This document shows, in pieces, positions 33,796 to 42,198 of a DNA stretch of 64,000 nt. The stretch comes from an uncultured Phascolarctobacterium sp. (lineage in GTDB: Bacteria > Bacillota > Negativicutes > Acidaminococcales > Acidaminococcaceae), in NCBI RefSeq assembly GCF_934190775.1, contig NZ_CAKPTG010000004.1:121322-185321 (forward strand), given 5' to 3'. The notes beneath the pieces are model-generated. The model had not been told where the DNA came from, searched no databases, and saw nothing but the letters and a program-made list of their open reading frames with translations. Made by a program: the position numbers and the translations under genes. Every line of letters begins with the position of its first letter. Position 1 is the stretch's first letter.

Positions 33796-35457
33796 ATGCT
33801 TAAGCTGCAGTTGTCCAATGGACAAATTATCGAAGTAGAGGAGGGCAGCACACTGCTGCCCCTAGCTAAACGCTTTAGTGCAAAATATGCTTCTCCCATC
33901 GTTATGGGACTCTATAACGGTGAGGAATGTGACCTGCAGCGTCCGTTGACTGCTGACGGCACAGTTGATTTTGTCGAGGTCAACAATTCTACAGGCATGC
34001 GTGTTTATGTGCGCACGCTGCTGTTCATGCTGATTGCAGCAACCAAAAAGCTTTATCCTGATGTGCATCTGGAGGTGCGCAACTCTCTGGGAAGCGCACT
34101 CTACTGCAAGGATAACAGCGAGCGCAAGCTCACTGCTGAGGATATCCGCAGCATCGAAGATTATATGCACAAAATGGTGGAACGCAAGGAGCCTGTCAAG
34201 CTGCTTCGTCTGGCAAAATCAGATGCTATTGATATGGCCTGTGCCAACTGCAGTGATGACAATCTGGCGCTATTGGCCCAGGTACCTGATGACACTGTGC
34301 TGACGATTAACATTTTGGAGGGCGTTCCCGGTTATCTCTTCGGTCCCATGTGCCCGGATGCCGGCTATGTGCCTTACTTTGAGCTGCTGCCGTATGCTGA
34401 TGGTGTAATTATCAATTACCCTGATGACGGCAACTGGACGGTGCTGCCGCCTTTTGTAGACCAGGCGCGCCTCAATGATACTTATCAGGAGGCAGAAGAA
34501 TGGTCTGCCATGATTCATTGCAATACTGTGGGCAAGCTCAATAAAATTATTGATTTAGGCTATGCCGAAAAGATTATTCAGGTAGCGGAAGCGCTGCATG
34601 AAAAGAAGCTGGCTAATATTGCCGATATCCTGGCAAATCACCATGAGCTGAAGCTGGTGCTGATTGCAGGTCCGTCCTCTTCCGGCAAGACCTCTACGGC
34701 ACAGCGTCTGAGCATCCAGATGGCAGTCAACGGCCTGCGTCCGATTGCCATTTCTATGGATGACTATTATAAAAACCGTGTAGATTCGCCGCGCAAGGCT
34801 GACGGCAGCTATGACTTTGAATGCCTGGAGGCTATCGACCTGGAGCTGTTCAACGATCATCTGCAGCGTTTGCTGGCAGGTGAAAAAGTGAAAATGCCCA
34901 AGTACAATTTCCGCACCGGCTGCCGTGAATATCGCGGTAACGAGCTGCAGCTGCAGGAAAATTCCGTGCTGGTTATCGAAGGCATCCACGGCCTGAATGA
35001 GAAGCTGACACCGTCCGTACCGGCGGAACATAAAATAAAAATTTATGTCAGTGCGCTCACACCGATGTCCTTTGATGAGTACAACCGTATCCGTACCACC
35101 GATATGCGTCTGCTGCGCCGTATGGTGCGCGACAGCCAGTTCCGTTCGCATGATGCGGAAACTACGCTGAAAACCTGGTCCGACGTGCGTGAGGGTGAAG
35201 AAAAATACATCTTCCCGTATCAAGGCAGTGCTGATATTATTTTCAACACCACGCTGATTTACGAATTAGCTGTGCTGAAAAAATATGCGGAGCCGCTGCT
35301 GCGTGCTGTACCGCAGTCCGCAGGCATGGCCTACACTACTGCGCGCCGTCTGCTGAACATTTTAAGCTACGTTAAGCCGTTGGAGGATGAGGTTATTCCT
35401 AATAACTCTATCCTGCGTGAATTTATCGGCGGCAGCGTGTTTAAGGATGCACTGTAA
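33796..35457 (+). CDS. Nucleoside (uridine) kinase with N-terminal TGS and ThrRS-like domains
   Basis: The 553-residue protein has an N-terminal TGS-like domain (LKLQLSNGQIIEVEEGSTLL), a middle segment resembling the editing/SAD part of threonyl-tRNA synthetase, and a C-terminal P-loop kinase of the uridine kinase/phosphoribulokinase family with Walker A LIAGPSSSGKTSTAQRL at about residue 293 and ISMDDYYKNR. This fused architecture is known in Firmicutes and Bacteroidetes; substrate has rarely been tested. No clear ribosome site precedes the ATG, which lies one base past the upstream stop, so translation is probably coupled. Confidence 0.85.
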   Translation: MLKLQLSNGQIIEVEEGSTLLPLAKRFSAKYASPIVMGLYNGEECDLQRPLTADGTVDFVEVNNSTGMRVYVRTLLFMLIAATKKLYPDVHLEVRNSLGSALYCKDNSERKLTAEDIRSIEDYMHKMVERKEPVKLLRLAKSDAIDMACANCSDDNLALLAQVPDDTVLTINILEGVPGYLFGPMCPDAGYVPYFELLPYADGVIINYPDDGNWTVLPPFVDQARLNDTYQEAEEWSAMIHCNTVGKLNKIIDLGYAEKIIQVAEALHEKKLANIADILANHHELKLVLIAGPSSSGKTSTAQRLSIQMAVNGLRPIAISMDDYYKNRVDSPRKADGSYDFECLEAIDLELFNDHLQRLLAGEKVKMPKYNFRTGCREYRGNELQLQENSVLVIEGIHGLNEKLTPSVPAEHKIKIYVSALTPMSFDEYNRIRTTDMRLLRRMVRDSQFRSHDAETTLKTWSDVREGEEKYIFPYQGSADIIFNTTLIYELAVLKKYAEPLLRAVPQSAGMAYTTARRLLNILSYVKPLEDEVIPNNSILREFIGGSVFKDAL

Positions 35458-35521
35458 TTGTAAAAACAAAATAATGTTGTCATAGACCTGCTGCCCAAGC
35501 CGTGGCAGCAGGCAGACGCAA

Positions 35522-35560
35522 AAAAGCTGTTGTACGTTTGCTTGCGTACAACAGCTTTTG
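35522..35560. terminator. Bidirectional terminator between convergent genes
   Basis: AAAAGCTGTTGTACG pairs perfectly with CGTACAACAGCTTTT. A-rich and T-rich flanks on the two sides let it serve both the kinase gene (+) and the ECF S component (-). A smaller hairpin (CTGCTGCC/GGCAGCAG) lies just upstream at about 35489-35512. Confidence 0.88.
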
Positions 35561-35575
35561 TGTTAGCGGTAAAAA

Positions 35576-36109
35576 TTATTTGCGGAACATTTTATCGAAG
35601 CGCTCCAGCAGACCTGCCTTGAAGCAAAGCACCAGGCCGCCGACAGCGCCGACTGCTGCCTGCAGAATCTGGTAGGGTAGCTTAATGTAAGCGTAATGCG
35701 GTGTGCTGTAAATAAAAGCACGTCCCAGAGAATAGCCCACAACCATGATAACAGCGCCTAAAATTACGCCGAGGGCAGCGCCTTTGAAGCTTACCTTGCC
35801 ACCGCGGTGTGCCAAGAGGCAGATAACTACCGCCTGAATGCCGTGAGTAACCAGAGAAACGAACATCGGTGTTGGGTAGAAGAATAAGTCGCCTAAGAAG
35901 GCACCAACGCCGCCAACAATGAAGGCTGCTTTAGGATCGTCCAGCAGAATTGCTGCCGTGCAGATGATAACATCATTAAGATATAAATGACCGCCCGGTA
36001 CCGGCAGACCGAAGGAGCTCATCATAATGTTGAGCGCCATAAACAGTGCGGTGATACAGATTGCCAGGGTGGCATTACTTTTTTGTGCTTTACGTTCTAT
36101 ATGTTCCAT
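35576..36109 (-). CDS. ECF transporter S component
   Basis: The only convincing minus-strand gene here encodes a 177-residue membrane protein with about five to six helices. The N-terminal motif ALFMALNIMMSSFGLPVPGG and HLYLNDVIICTAAILL match the S (substrate-capture) subunits of energy-coupling factor vitamin transporters of the PF07155-like group. S subunits share a common EcfA/A'/T module encoded elsewhere. The vitamin cannot be read from the sequence. A reverse-strand AGAGGGG precedes the ATG and a reverse TATAAT lies near 36145-36150; I saw no riboswitch in the short leader. Confidence 0.85.
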   Translation of the reverse strand: MEHIERKAQKSNATLAICITALFMALNIMMSSFGLPVPGGHLYLNDVIICTAAILLDDPKAAFIVGGVGAFLGDLFFYPTPMFVSLVTHGIQAVVICLLAHRGGKVSFKGAALGVILGAVIMVVGYSLGRAFIYSTPHYAYIKLPYQILQAAVGAVGGLVLCFKAGLLERFDKMFRK

Positions 36110-36268
36110 ATAAACATTCCCCTCTTTATAAGATGATAAAGACTATTATATCGTTGTTTGGCTATAATAATATTGCCAGAACAGAAAAATTATCTATGGC
36201 CAGATTAGCCGGGGAATTTCTTTCGCTAATTCTTCATAAAATTTTTGGTAGAATAAAGCAGGTATTTT

Positions 36269-36277
36269 TGGTATAAT
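36269..36277 (+). promoter_or_regulatory. Candidate extended -10 promoter for pyrH-frr
   Basis: TGGTATAAT at 36269-36277 is an extended -10 motif (TG, one base, TATAAT), 47 bp before pyrH. A well-placed -35 box is not evident. Confidence 0.5.
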
Positions 36278-36323
36278 TATTGAATAGAGTATAGGAATAA
36301 GTAAAAAATGGGAGGTCGCTATC

Positions 36324-37052
36324 GTGACAGAACTTAAGAAATTCAAACGTGTAGTTTTAAAGCTTAGTGGTGAAGCCCTGGCCGGTGAAAAAGGCTTTGG
36401 CATTGATCCGACAGTAGTATATGCCTTGGCTAAGCAAATCAAGGCTGTAGTTGAGACAGGGGTAGAGGTTGCTATCGTTAACGGCGGCGGTAACTTCTGG
36501 CGCGGACTCAGCGGCAGCAACAAAGGCATGGACCGTGCTACTGCTGACTACATGGGAATGCTGGCAACCGTTATCAACTCTTTGGCGTTGCAGGATGCAT
36601 TGGAAAACTTAGAGGTTCCGACCCGTGTGCAGACCGCTATTGAAATGCGTCAGATTGCAGAACCCTACATTCGTCGCCGTGCTATCCGCCATATGGAAAA
36701 AGCTAGAGTCGTTATTTTTGCCGCAGGTACCGGTAACCCCTATTTCTCCACCGATACCACCGCTGCTCTGCGTGCTGCAGAAATCGAAGCAGATGCTATC
36801 TTGATGGCTAAAAAAGGCGTAGATGGTGTTTATGACAGCGACCCGGCAGTTAATCCGGATGCGAAAAAATTTGATGAGCTGCCTTACATCGAGGTTATCA
36901 AACGTCATCTCAGCGTAATGGATTCCACTGCAATCAGCCTGTGCATGGATAACAACATTCCTATTGTAGTATTTAATATTGATGAACCGGGTAACATTCT
37001 GCGTGCTGCTGCAGGCGAAAAAATTGGTACCCTGGTAGGAGGTAAGGAATAA
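36324..37052 (+). CDS. pyrH: Uridylate kinase
   Basis: PyrH phosphorylates UMP to UDP and is the bacterial UMP kinase of the amino acid kinase fold. The 242-residue protein has VVLKLSGEALAGEKGFGID, the VNGGGNFWRG motif, GTGNPYFSTDTTAALRAAE, and the VMDSTAISLCMDNNIPI region. It starts with GTG at 36324 after GGGAGGT at 36310-36316. Its stop overlaps the frr start by one base (TAATG). Confidence 0.97.
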   Translation: MTELKKFKRVVLKLSGEALAGEKGFGIDPTVVYALAKQIKAVVETGVEVAIVNGGGNFWRGLSGSNKGMDRATADYMGMLATVINSLALQDALENLEVPTRVQTAIEMRQIAEPYIRRRAIRHMEKARVVIFAAGTGNPYFSTDTTAALRAAEIEADAILMAKKGVDGVYDSDPAVNPDAKKFDELPYIEVIKRHLSVMDSTAISLCMDNNIPIVVFNIDEPGNILRAAAGEKIGTLVGGKE

Positions 37053-37615
37053 TGGCAACAGTTAATGAAATTATCAGCGGTATCGAGAGCAAGATGGAAA
37101 AATCCGTTGCTGCTCTGCGTGTAGATCTGGCAAGCCTGCGTGCTGGCCGTGCAACTCCCTCTCTGCTGGAGAAGGTTATGGTTGATTACTACGGTTCCCC
37201 GACACCTGTAACTCAGGTGGCAAGCGTAACCGTACCGGAACCGCGTATGATTGTTATTCAACCCTGGGAGAAAAACATCCTGAAGGACATCGAAAAAGCA
37301 ATTATGAAATCTGACCTCGGCCTGAACCCGAACAGCGACGGCATCTGCATTCGTCTGAACCTGCCGCAGCTGACCGAAGAACGCCGTAAGGATCTGGTTA
37401 AGGTTGTACATAAAAAAGCTGAGGAATACCGTGTTGTAGTCCGCAACCTGCGCCGTGATGCCAACGATGCTATCAAAAAGACCGAAAAGGCTAAGGAAAT
37501 TACCGAGGACGAGGCTAAGAAGGGTACAGAAAAGGTACAGAAGCTGACAGATAAGGTTATGAAGGAAATCGACACTGCAGCTGCTAACAAAGAAAAAGAA
37601 GTAATGGAAGTATAA
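37052..37615 (+). CDS. frr: Ribosome recycling factor
   Basis: RRF, with EF-G, splits post-termination ribosomes. The 187-residue protein shows the tRNA-mimic three-helix bundle sequence: LRAGRATPSLLEKVMVDYYG, TPVTQVASVTVPEPRMI, and NLRRDANDAIKKTEK near the hinge. It is coupled at both ends, overlapping the pyrH stop and the next start by one base. Confidence 0.98.
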   Translation: MATVNEIISGIESKMEKSVAALRVDLASLRAGRATPSLLEKVMVDYYGSPTPVTQVASVTVPEPRMIVIQPWEKNILKDIEKAIMKSDLGLNPNSDGICIRLNLPQLTEERRKDLVKVVHKKAEEYRVVVRNLRRDANDAIKKTEKAKEITEDEAKKGTEKVQKLTDKVMKEIDTAAANKEKEVMEV

Positions 37616-37818
37616 TGGAAATTCCACAGGTTTTGGCACTGCCTCTGGATGAGGCTGCCCGTCGCCTGGAGGCCGCAGGCTGCACCTATGAGGTGCAGCC
37701 TCTGCTGCCGCCGCGTGCAAGCGAGGCAGACTTTGAAGGGCGCGAGGTGCGCAGATATGTAGTAAGACAACAGCAGTTGTCTGCTAATAGATTAGCTCTT
37801 ACCATTGTGTATAGATAA
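37615..37818 (+). CDS. Small PASTA-like domain protein
   Basis: A 67-residue protein whose N-terminal part (IPQVLALPLDEAARRLEAAG) follows the PASTA domain pattern, with a V/I-P start, a hydrophobic strand and an amphipathic helix. It ends in a strand-like QLSANRLALTIVYR. There is no membrane segment or signal. PASTA domains usually occur in penicillin-binding proteins and Ser/Thr kinases and bind cell wall; a free-standing cytoplasmic copy is odd. It is translationally coupled to frr (TAATG) and precedes ferredoxin, so it appears to be a real operon member. Confidence 0.65.
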   Translation: MEIPQVLALPLDEAARRLEAAGCTYEVQPLLPPRASEADFEGREVRRYVVRQQQLSANRLALTIVYR

Positions 37819-37835
37819 GGAAGGAGGTGCGACGA

Positions 37836-38000
37836 ATGGCTCTGAAAATTGATAAGGATTCTTGCGTAGGCTGCGGTACTTGTGCTGCTACCTGCCCCGT
37901 TGGCGCTATTACTGAAGTTGACGGTAAATATGAAATCGGTGAAGACTGCGTAGAATGCGGCGCTTGCGCTGCTAGCTGCCCGGTTGGCGCTATTGAGTAA
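37836..38000 (+). CDS. 2[4Fe-4S] ferredoxin
   Basis: A 54-residue clostridial-type ferredoxin with two mirror cluster motifs: CVGCGTCAATCPVGAI and CVECGACAASCPVGAI, each CxxCxxCxxxCP. It carries low-potential electrons for anaerobic metabolism. AAGGAGGTG precedes the ATG. It is too short to be caught by long-ORF filters but unmistakable by motif. Confidence 0.97.
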   Translation: MALKIDKDSCVGCGTCAATCPVGAITEVDGKYEIGEDCVECGACAASCPVGAIE

Positions 38001-38024
38001 TTCAAGACTGCAATGCAAAATCAG

Positions 38025-38063
38025 GAAGGCGGCCTCCCGCAAGGGGGAGGCTCGCCTCTTCTT
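38025..38063 (+). terminator. Hairpin terminator after ferredoxin
   Basis: AGGCGGCCTCCC pairs with GGGAGGCTCGCCT across a short loop, followed by CTTCTTT. The T-run is interrupted, so it may be partial. Confidence 0.6.
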
Positions 38064-38123
38064 TAATCAGGGAAAAAAGTAAGGAAAACTAAAAGCAAGT
38101 TACAAATTTTAGCGAAGGGCTTG

Positions 38124-38912
38124 ATGCTTGTGTTTAGAGGCTTGTTTCAAACAAAAAATAAGACTAAGAATAATATCGTAATGCATACTGAGGACTTGGA
38201 TATGCAGAATATTCCTCAGCATATTGCAATTATTATGGACGGCAACGGTCGCTGGGCTAAGGCTCAGGGCAAGGTGCGTACCTTTGGCCATCAGGCCGGA
38301 GCAGAAACACTGAAAACTATTGTCAGAGCAGCTGATAAGCTGGGAGTTAAGGTTATCAGTGCTTATGCATTTTCAACCGAAAACTGGAAGCGTCCGGTGA
38401 CGGAAGTAAACTTCATCATGGAGCTTTTGAGCCGTTATCTGACCAACGAAATTGATGAATTTAACGAAAATAACGTACAGGTGCGTTTTATCGGCTCGCG
38501 TAAAGGTCTGCCTGAGATTGTACAGCAGAAGATGGACCACGCAATCGAGGCAACGAAAAACAACACCGGTATTATTTTGAATTTGGCTATAAACTACGGC
38601 GGACAGGCAGAAATCCTGCATGCTGTGCGTACCATTGCAGCAGAAGTTGCCAACGGTACTCTTGCCGTAGACGATATAGATAATAATGTGATCGAAAACC
38701 ATTTGTATACCAAGGGCCTGCCTGCGCCGGATCTGCTTATCCGTCCGGGCGGTGATTTGCGTATCAGCAACTTTTTGCTCTGGCAGATTGCTTATGCGGA
38801 AATCTGGACAACTAAGGTGTACTGGCCGGAGTTCACGCCGGATCATCTGGTGGAGGCGATTTTGGCTTATCAAGGGCGCGAGCGCCGTTTCGGCGGCCTG
38901 GTCAGCCAGTAA
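38124..38912 (+). CDS. uppS: Isoprenyl transferase (undecaprenyl diphosphate synthase)
   Basis: UppS builds the C55 lipid carrier for peptidoglycan and other wall polymers by cis-addition of isoprene units. The 262-residue protein has the catalytic IAIIMDGNGRWAKAQG, the SAYAFSTENWKRP motif, and LLIRPGGDLRISNFLLWQIAYAE. Three starts are possible: 38124 (GAAGGG nearby), 38181, and 38202 (GAGG 8 bp upstream, giving MQNIPQHIAIIMDG). I list the longest because homologues in related bacteria often have a short basic N-terminal extension. The isoprenoid genes dxr and ispG lie downstream. Confidence 0.93.
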   Translation: MLVFRGLFQTKNKTKNNIVMHTEDLDMQNIPQHIAIIMDGNGRWAKAQGKVRTFGHQAGAETLKTIVRAADKLGVKVISAYAFSTENWKRPVTEVNFIMELLSRYLTNEIDEFNENNVQVRFIGSRKGLPEIVQQKMDHAIEATKNNTGIILNLAINYGGQAEILHAVRTIAAEVANGTLAVDDIDNNVIENHLYTKGLPAPDLLIRPGGDLRISNFLLWQIAYAEIWTTKVYWPEFTPDHLVEAILAYQGRERRFGGLVSQ

Positions 38913-39041
38913 GACGCCATATACGTCGTCAGGGCTCCTAGCAGTACGAGTATGTACGGCGTCGTCGCCCTTCCTCGTCTCTGGCATCTTCCTGGCTGCC
39001 TGGAGGAAATAGGAAAGACGCCATATACTTCATCAGGGCTC
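38912..39041. repeat. Degenerate copy pair of an intergenic repeat of about 105 bp
   Basis: The 26-bp segment AGACGCCATATAC..CAGGGCTC occurs at 38912-38937 and again, with three changes, at 39016-39041, a 104-bp period. Between them lies a GTAC-6 nt-GTAC core (38944-38957) flanked by CGTCGTC-type sequence. The order and spacing of the CGCCAT head and the double GTAC match the repeats at 45789-46135, so the two loci may hold members of one element family. Confidence 0.65.
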
Positions 39042-39084
39042 AAATAAATTAATCTAATAACTCAAAGAAGGATGTATTTTAACT

Positions 39085-39963
39085 ATGTTAACACGTATTA
39101 TTACCGGTGTAATCGGTATTGTGGCAGCAGTCGGCATTATCACCAAGGGTGGCATGCTTTTTAATGCGGCTGTTGCTGTTTTGGCTGCTGTTGCCTGGTA
39201 CGAATACCACAAGATGGTGGAGAACAAGGGCTATCATGCCTACACGCTGACCGGTGGCGTTGGCGCACTGCTGATGGTGCTGGTTGCCGGTGCAGGCTAT
39301 TATTTTGAGCTGGAGGGCGTTTATACGCTGGCATTTATTTTGATGCTGACAGCGCTGTTCTTCATTTTCAGTACAATTGAGGGCCTGTGGCTGCATTGCA
39401 ACCGAGGTGAGCAGCATTGGGCAGAGAACAGTGCGCTTACTGCCTGGGGCATGCTGTATTGCGGCCTTTTGTTTGCGCACATTATTTTGTTGCGCTCCTT
39501 TGACGGCGGTCCGCATATCGACTTGGGCTTCCGTGTATTTGAATACGGAGAAATCTGCCTGTGGATTGTGCTTTTGGGCACTTGGGCCAGCGATACCTTT
39601 GCATATTTCTTCGGCCGTGCCTTCGGCAAGACGCCGTTCTGCAGCGTCAGCCCGAAGAAATCCTTTGAGGGCGCTGTCAGCGGCTTTGTCGGCTGCTTTG
39701 TGACCGTACTGTTTCTGTGCATTATCTGCTTAGGCATTGCTTTGTGGCATGCTGTGGCAGTGGCGCTGGCGGTGGCAATTTTTGCTCCGGTTGGCGATTT
39801 GATCGAATCCATTGTCAAACGCAGCTTTGATATTAAGGACTCCGGTAAGATTTTCCCCGGTCACGGCGGTGTGCTGGACCGTTTCGACAGCCTGCTGTTT
39901 ACGGCACCGGTTGTGTATTATCTGCTGATGATTATCAGCGCTTTATCTATGTTTCAAGAATAG
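39085..39963 (+). CDS. cdsA: Phosphatidate cytidylyltransferase
   Basis: CdsA makes CDP-diacylglycerol, the precursor of phosphatidylglycerol and phosphatidylethanolamine. The 292-residue membrane protein has about eight helices and ends with the CDS signature: FGKTPFCSVSPKKSFEGAVSG, then GDLIESIVKRSFDIKDSG and FPGHGGVLDRFDSLL. It is 10 bp upstream of dxr; the uppS-cdsA-dxr-rseP-ispG-proS order is a well-known Firmicutes cluster. Confidence 0.96.
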   Translation: MLTRIITGVIGIVAAVGIITKGGMLFNAAVAVLAAVAWYEYHKMVENKGYHAYTLTGGVGALLMVLVAGAGYYFELEGVYTLAFILMLTALFFIFSTIEGLWLHCNRGEQHWAENSALTAWGMLYCGLLFAHIILLRSFDGGPHIDLGFRVFEYGEICLWIVLLGTWASDTFAYFFGRAFGKTPFCSVSPKKSFEGAVSGFVGCFVTVLFLCIICLGIALWHAVAVALAVAIFAPVGDLIESIVKRSFDIKDSGKIFPGHGGVLDRFDSLLFTAPVVYYLLMIISALSMFQE

Positions 39964-39973
39964 AGGATAGCAA

Positions 39974-41125
39974 ATGAAGAATATTTCTATTTTGGGCAGT
40001 ACAGGCTCTATCGGTCGTCAGACGTTGGAGGTTGCTGCTGCCAATCCTGAAAAGCTGAAGGTACGCGCGTTGGCTGCGCATAAAAGCGATGAGCTTTTAG
40101 AACAGCAGATTAAGCAGTTTGAGCCTGATATTGCCGTTTTAACGGATAAGGATGCTGCTAAACGCTTGGCTAACCGCTACCACGGCAAGACAGAAATTTT
40201 AGCCGGGGAGGAGGGTCTTCTGGCTGCCGCTACCTACGAGGGAGCGGATACAGTGCTCGGTTCTATGGTAGGCTATGCCGGGCTGCGCCCGACGTTGGCT
40301 GCTATTGCCTGCGGTAAAAATATTGCGCTGGCAAATAAGGAAACACTTGTTGCTGCCGGCAGCATTGTTATGGAAGCCGTGCGTAAGCACGGTGTAAGCC
40401 TGACTCCTGTTGACAGTGAGCACAGTGCTATTTTCCAATCTCTGCGCGGCGGTACGGAAAAGGAAGTCAAACGCCTGATTATTACGGCGAGCGGCGGTCC
40501 CTTCCGCGGTAAAAAACGCAGTGAGCTGGAAAATGTCACCCTGGCGCAATGCCTCAATCATCCCAACTGGAGCATGGGGCAGAAGGTTACGCTCGATTCC
40601 TCTACATTGGCCAATAAGGGCCTGGAGGTTATGGAGGCACATTGGCTGTTTGATATGCCCTATGATAAAATTGCGGTTGTTGTGCATCCGCAGAGCATCG
40701 TACACAGCTTGGTAGAATTCTGCGACGGCAGTGTGATTGCTCAGCTGGGTGTGCCTGATATGCGTCTGCCGATTCAGTTCGCTTTGAGCTGGCCGGAACG
40801 CTACAACTATAGCTTTGAACAGCTTGATCTTGTTGCTGCGGGTAATCTTACCTTTGAAGCACCTGATTTAGAAGCATTTCCTTCCTTGAAGATTGCTATT
40901 GACTGCGGTAAGGCTGGCGGCACTCTGCCCTGTGCCTTCAATGCTGCCAACGAGGAGGCTGTATATGCCTTTTTGGCAGGCAAAATTAAATATCTGGATA
41001 TCCCTTATATCACTGCTACGGTTACAGCGCAGCATAACAATGTTCTGCGTCCGCAGCTGGAGGATATTGAAGCAACGGATGCCTGGGCGCGTGCTGCAGC
41101 CCAAGGGGTTATTGCTAAATTATAG
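39974..41125 (+). CDS. dxr: 1-deoxy-D-xylulose 5-phosphate reductoisomerase
   Basis: Dxr converts DXP to MEP with NADPH, the second step of the non-mevalonate isoprenoid pathway. The 383-residue protein has the dinucleotide motif ISILGSTGSIGRQTL at the N-terminus, ALANKETLVAAG, the metal and substrate segment PVDSEHSAIFQ, and the GQKVTLDSSTLANKGLEVMEAHWLF stretch (quoted here as KVTLDSSTLANKGLEVMEA). ispG, which acts later in the same pathway, follows after rseP. Confidence 0.97.
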   Translation: MKNISILGSTGSIGRQTLEVAAANPEKLKVRALAAHKSDELLEQQIKQFEPDIAVLTDKDAAKRLANRYHGKTEILAGEEGLLAAATYEGADTVLGSMVGYAGLRPTLAAIACGKNIALANKETLVAAGSIVMEAVRKHGVSLTPVDSEHSAIFQSLRGGTEKEVKRLIITASGGPFRGKKRSELENVTLAQCLNHPNWSMGQKVTLDSSTLANKGLEVMEAHWLFDMPYDKIAVVVHPQSIVHSLVEFCDGSVIAQLGVPDMRLPIQFALSWPERYNYSFEQLDLVAAGNLTFEAPDLEAFPSLKIAIDCGKAGGTLPCAFNAANEEAVYAFLAGKIKYLDIPYITATVTAQHNNVLRPQLEDIEATDAWARAAAQGVIAKL

Positions 41126-41168
41126 ACTGAAGGCCGGCAGGATTAGCCGACTATCGTAAGGAGGTAAA

Positions 41169-42185
41169 ATGCTTACAATATTAGCCGCTGTTTTTGTTTT
41201 TGGTGTGCTGGTTACGGTACACGAATTCGGTCATTTTATTACGGCAAAGCTCACAGGTATGCGTGTTGATGAATTTGCCATCGGCTTCGGTCCTAAGCTG
41301 TATCAGCAAAAGGACGGCGATACCTTGTATAGCCTGAGAGCTATTCCGCTGGGTGGCTATAATAAAATCGCAGGTATGGATCCTGATGATCCGCCTGAAC
41401 CCGGAACCTTTAAATCTAAGCCGATTCCCTCTAGAATGCTGGTTATTCTGGCAGGTGCGCTGATGAATTTTCTGTTGCCTATTATTCTTTTCAGCGGTAT
41501 TTTTATGCTGGAGGGCAGGCAGGAGCTGGTGAATGAGCCAATCCTGGGTACTGTTGTAGACGGCATGGCTGCGGAAAAAGCGGGACTGCGTAACGGCGAC
41601 CGCATTCTGACGATTAACAATAAGCCTGTTGCTACCTGGACGGAGGTTGTTACCAATTTGCGTGCGAGCGGAACTAATCCGGTAACGCTGACTGCAGAAA
41701 GCCAGGGAGCTGTAAAAAGCTACACTATGACTCCTGTATTCGATAAGGAGGCAGGTCGTCCCTTAATCGGCATCAGCCCTAAGTTCAACAAGGTCAGCCT
41801 TGGTTTCTTCGGCTCCATTAAGGAAGGCTGCGTATATACCAAAAATATTATTGTTTCTATGCTTAATGGTCTGTACAAGATTGTTTCCGGTAAAGCTCCG
41901 GCTGAGGTTGCCGGTCCTATCGGCGTGGCGCAGATGGCCGGTCAGGTGGCAGAAAAAGGACTGCTGCCGTTGATTACCTTTGTTGCTTTTCTGAGCATTA
42001 ACCTGGGCGTTATCAACCTGCTGCCGCTGCCGGCACTGGACGGCGGACATTTTGTACTGTTGCTGTTGGAGGGCCTGCGCGGTAAACCGCTCGGCAGCAA
42101 GGCTATGACTAACATCCAGATGGTTGGTATTGCGCTGATTTTAGCGCTGACAGTGTTTTCCACCTTTAAGGATATAACACGTTAA
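41169..42185 (+). CDS. rseP: Site-2 intramembrane metalloprotease RseP
   Basis: RseP-type proteases cut transmembrane segments of anti-sigma factors and leftover signal peptides. The 338-residue protein has the zinc site VHEFGHFITAK (HExxH) in the first helix at residues 18-22, a PDZ domain at about 125-200 (TVVDGMAAEKAGLRNGDRIL), and the third metal ligand in NLLPLPALDGGHF. TAAGGAGG precedes the start. Confidence 0.96.
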   Translation: MLTILAAVFVFGVLVTVHEFGHFITAKLTGMRVDEFAIGFGPKLYQQKDGDTLYSLRAIPLGGYNKIAGMDPDDPPEPGTFKSKPIPSRMLVILAGALMNFLLPIILFSGIFMLEGRQELVNEPILGTVVDGMAAEKAGLRNGDRILTINNKPVATWTEVVTNLRASGTNPVTLTAESQGAVKSYTMTPVFDKEAGRPLIGISPKFNKVSLGFFGSIKEGCVYTKNIIVSMLNGLYKIVSGKAPAEVAGPIGVAQMAGQVAEKGLLPLITFVAFLSINLGVINLLPLPALDGGHFVLLLLEGLRGKPLGSKAMTNIQMVGIALILALTVFSTFKDITR

Positions 42186-42198
42186 GAGGTGAATGAAA

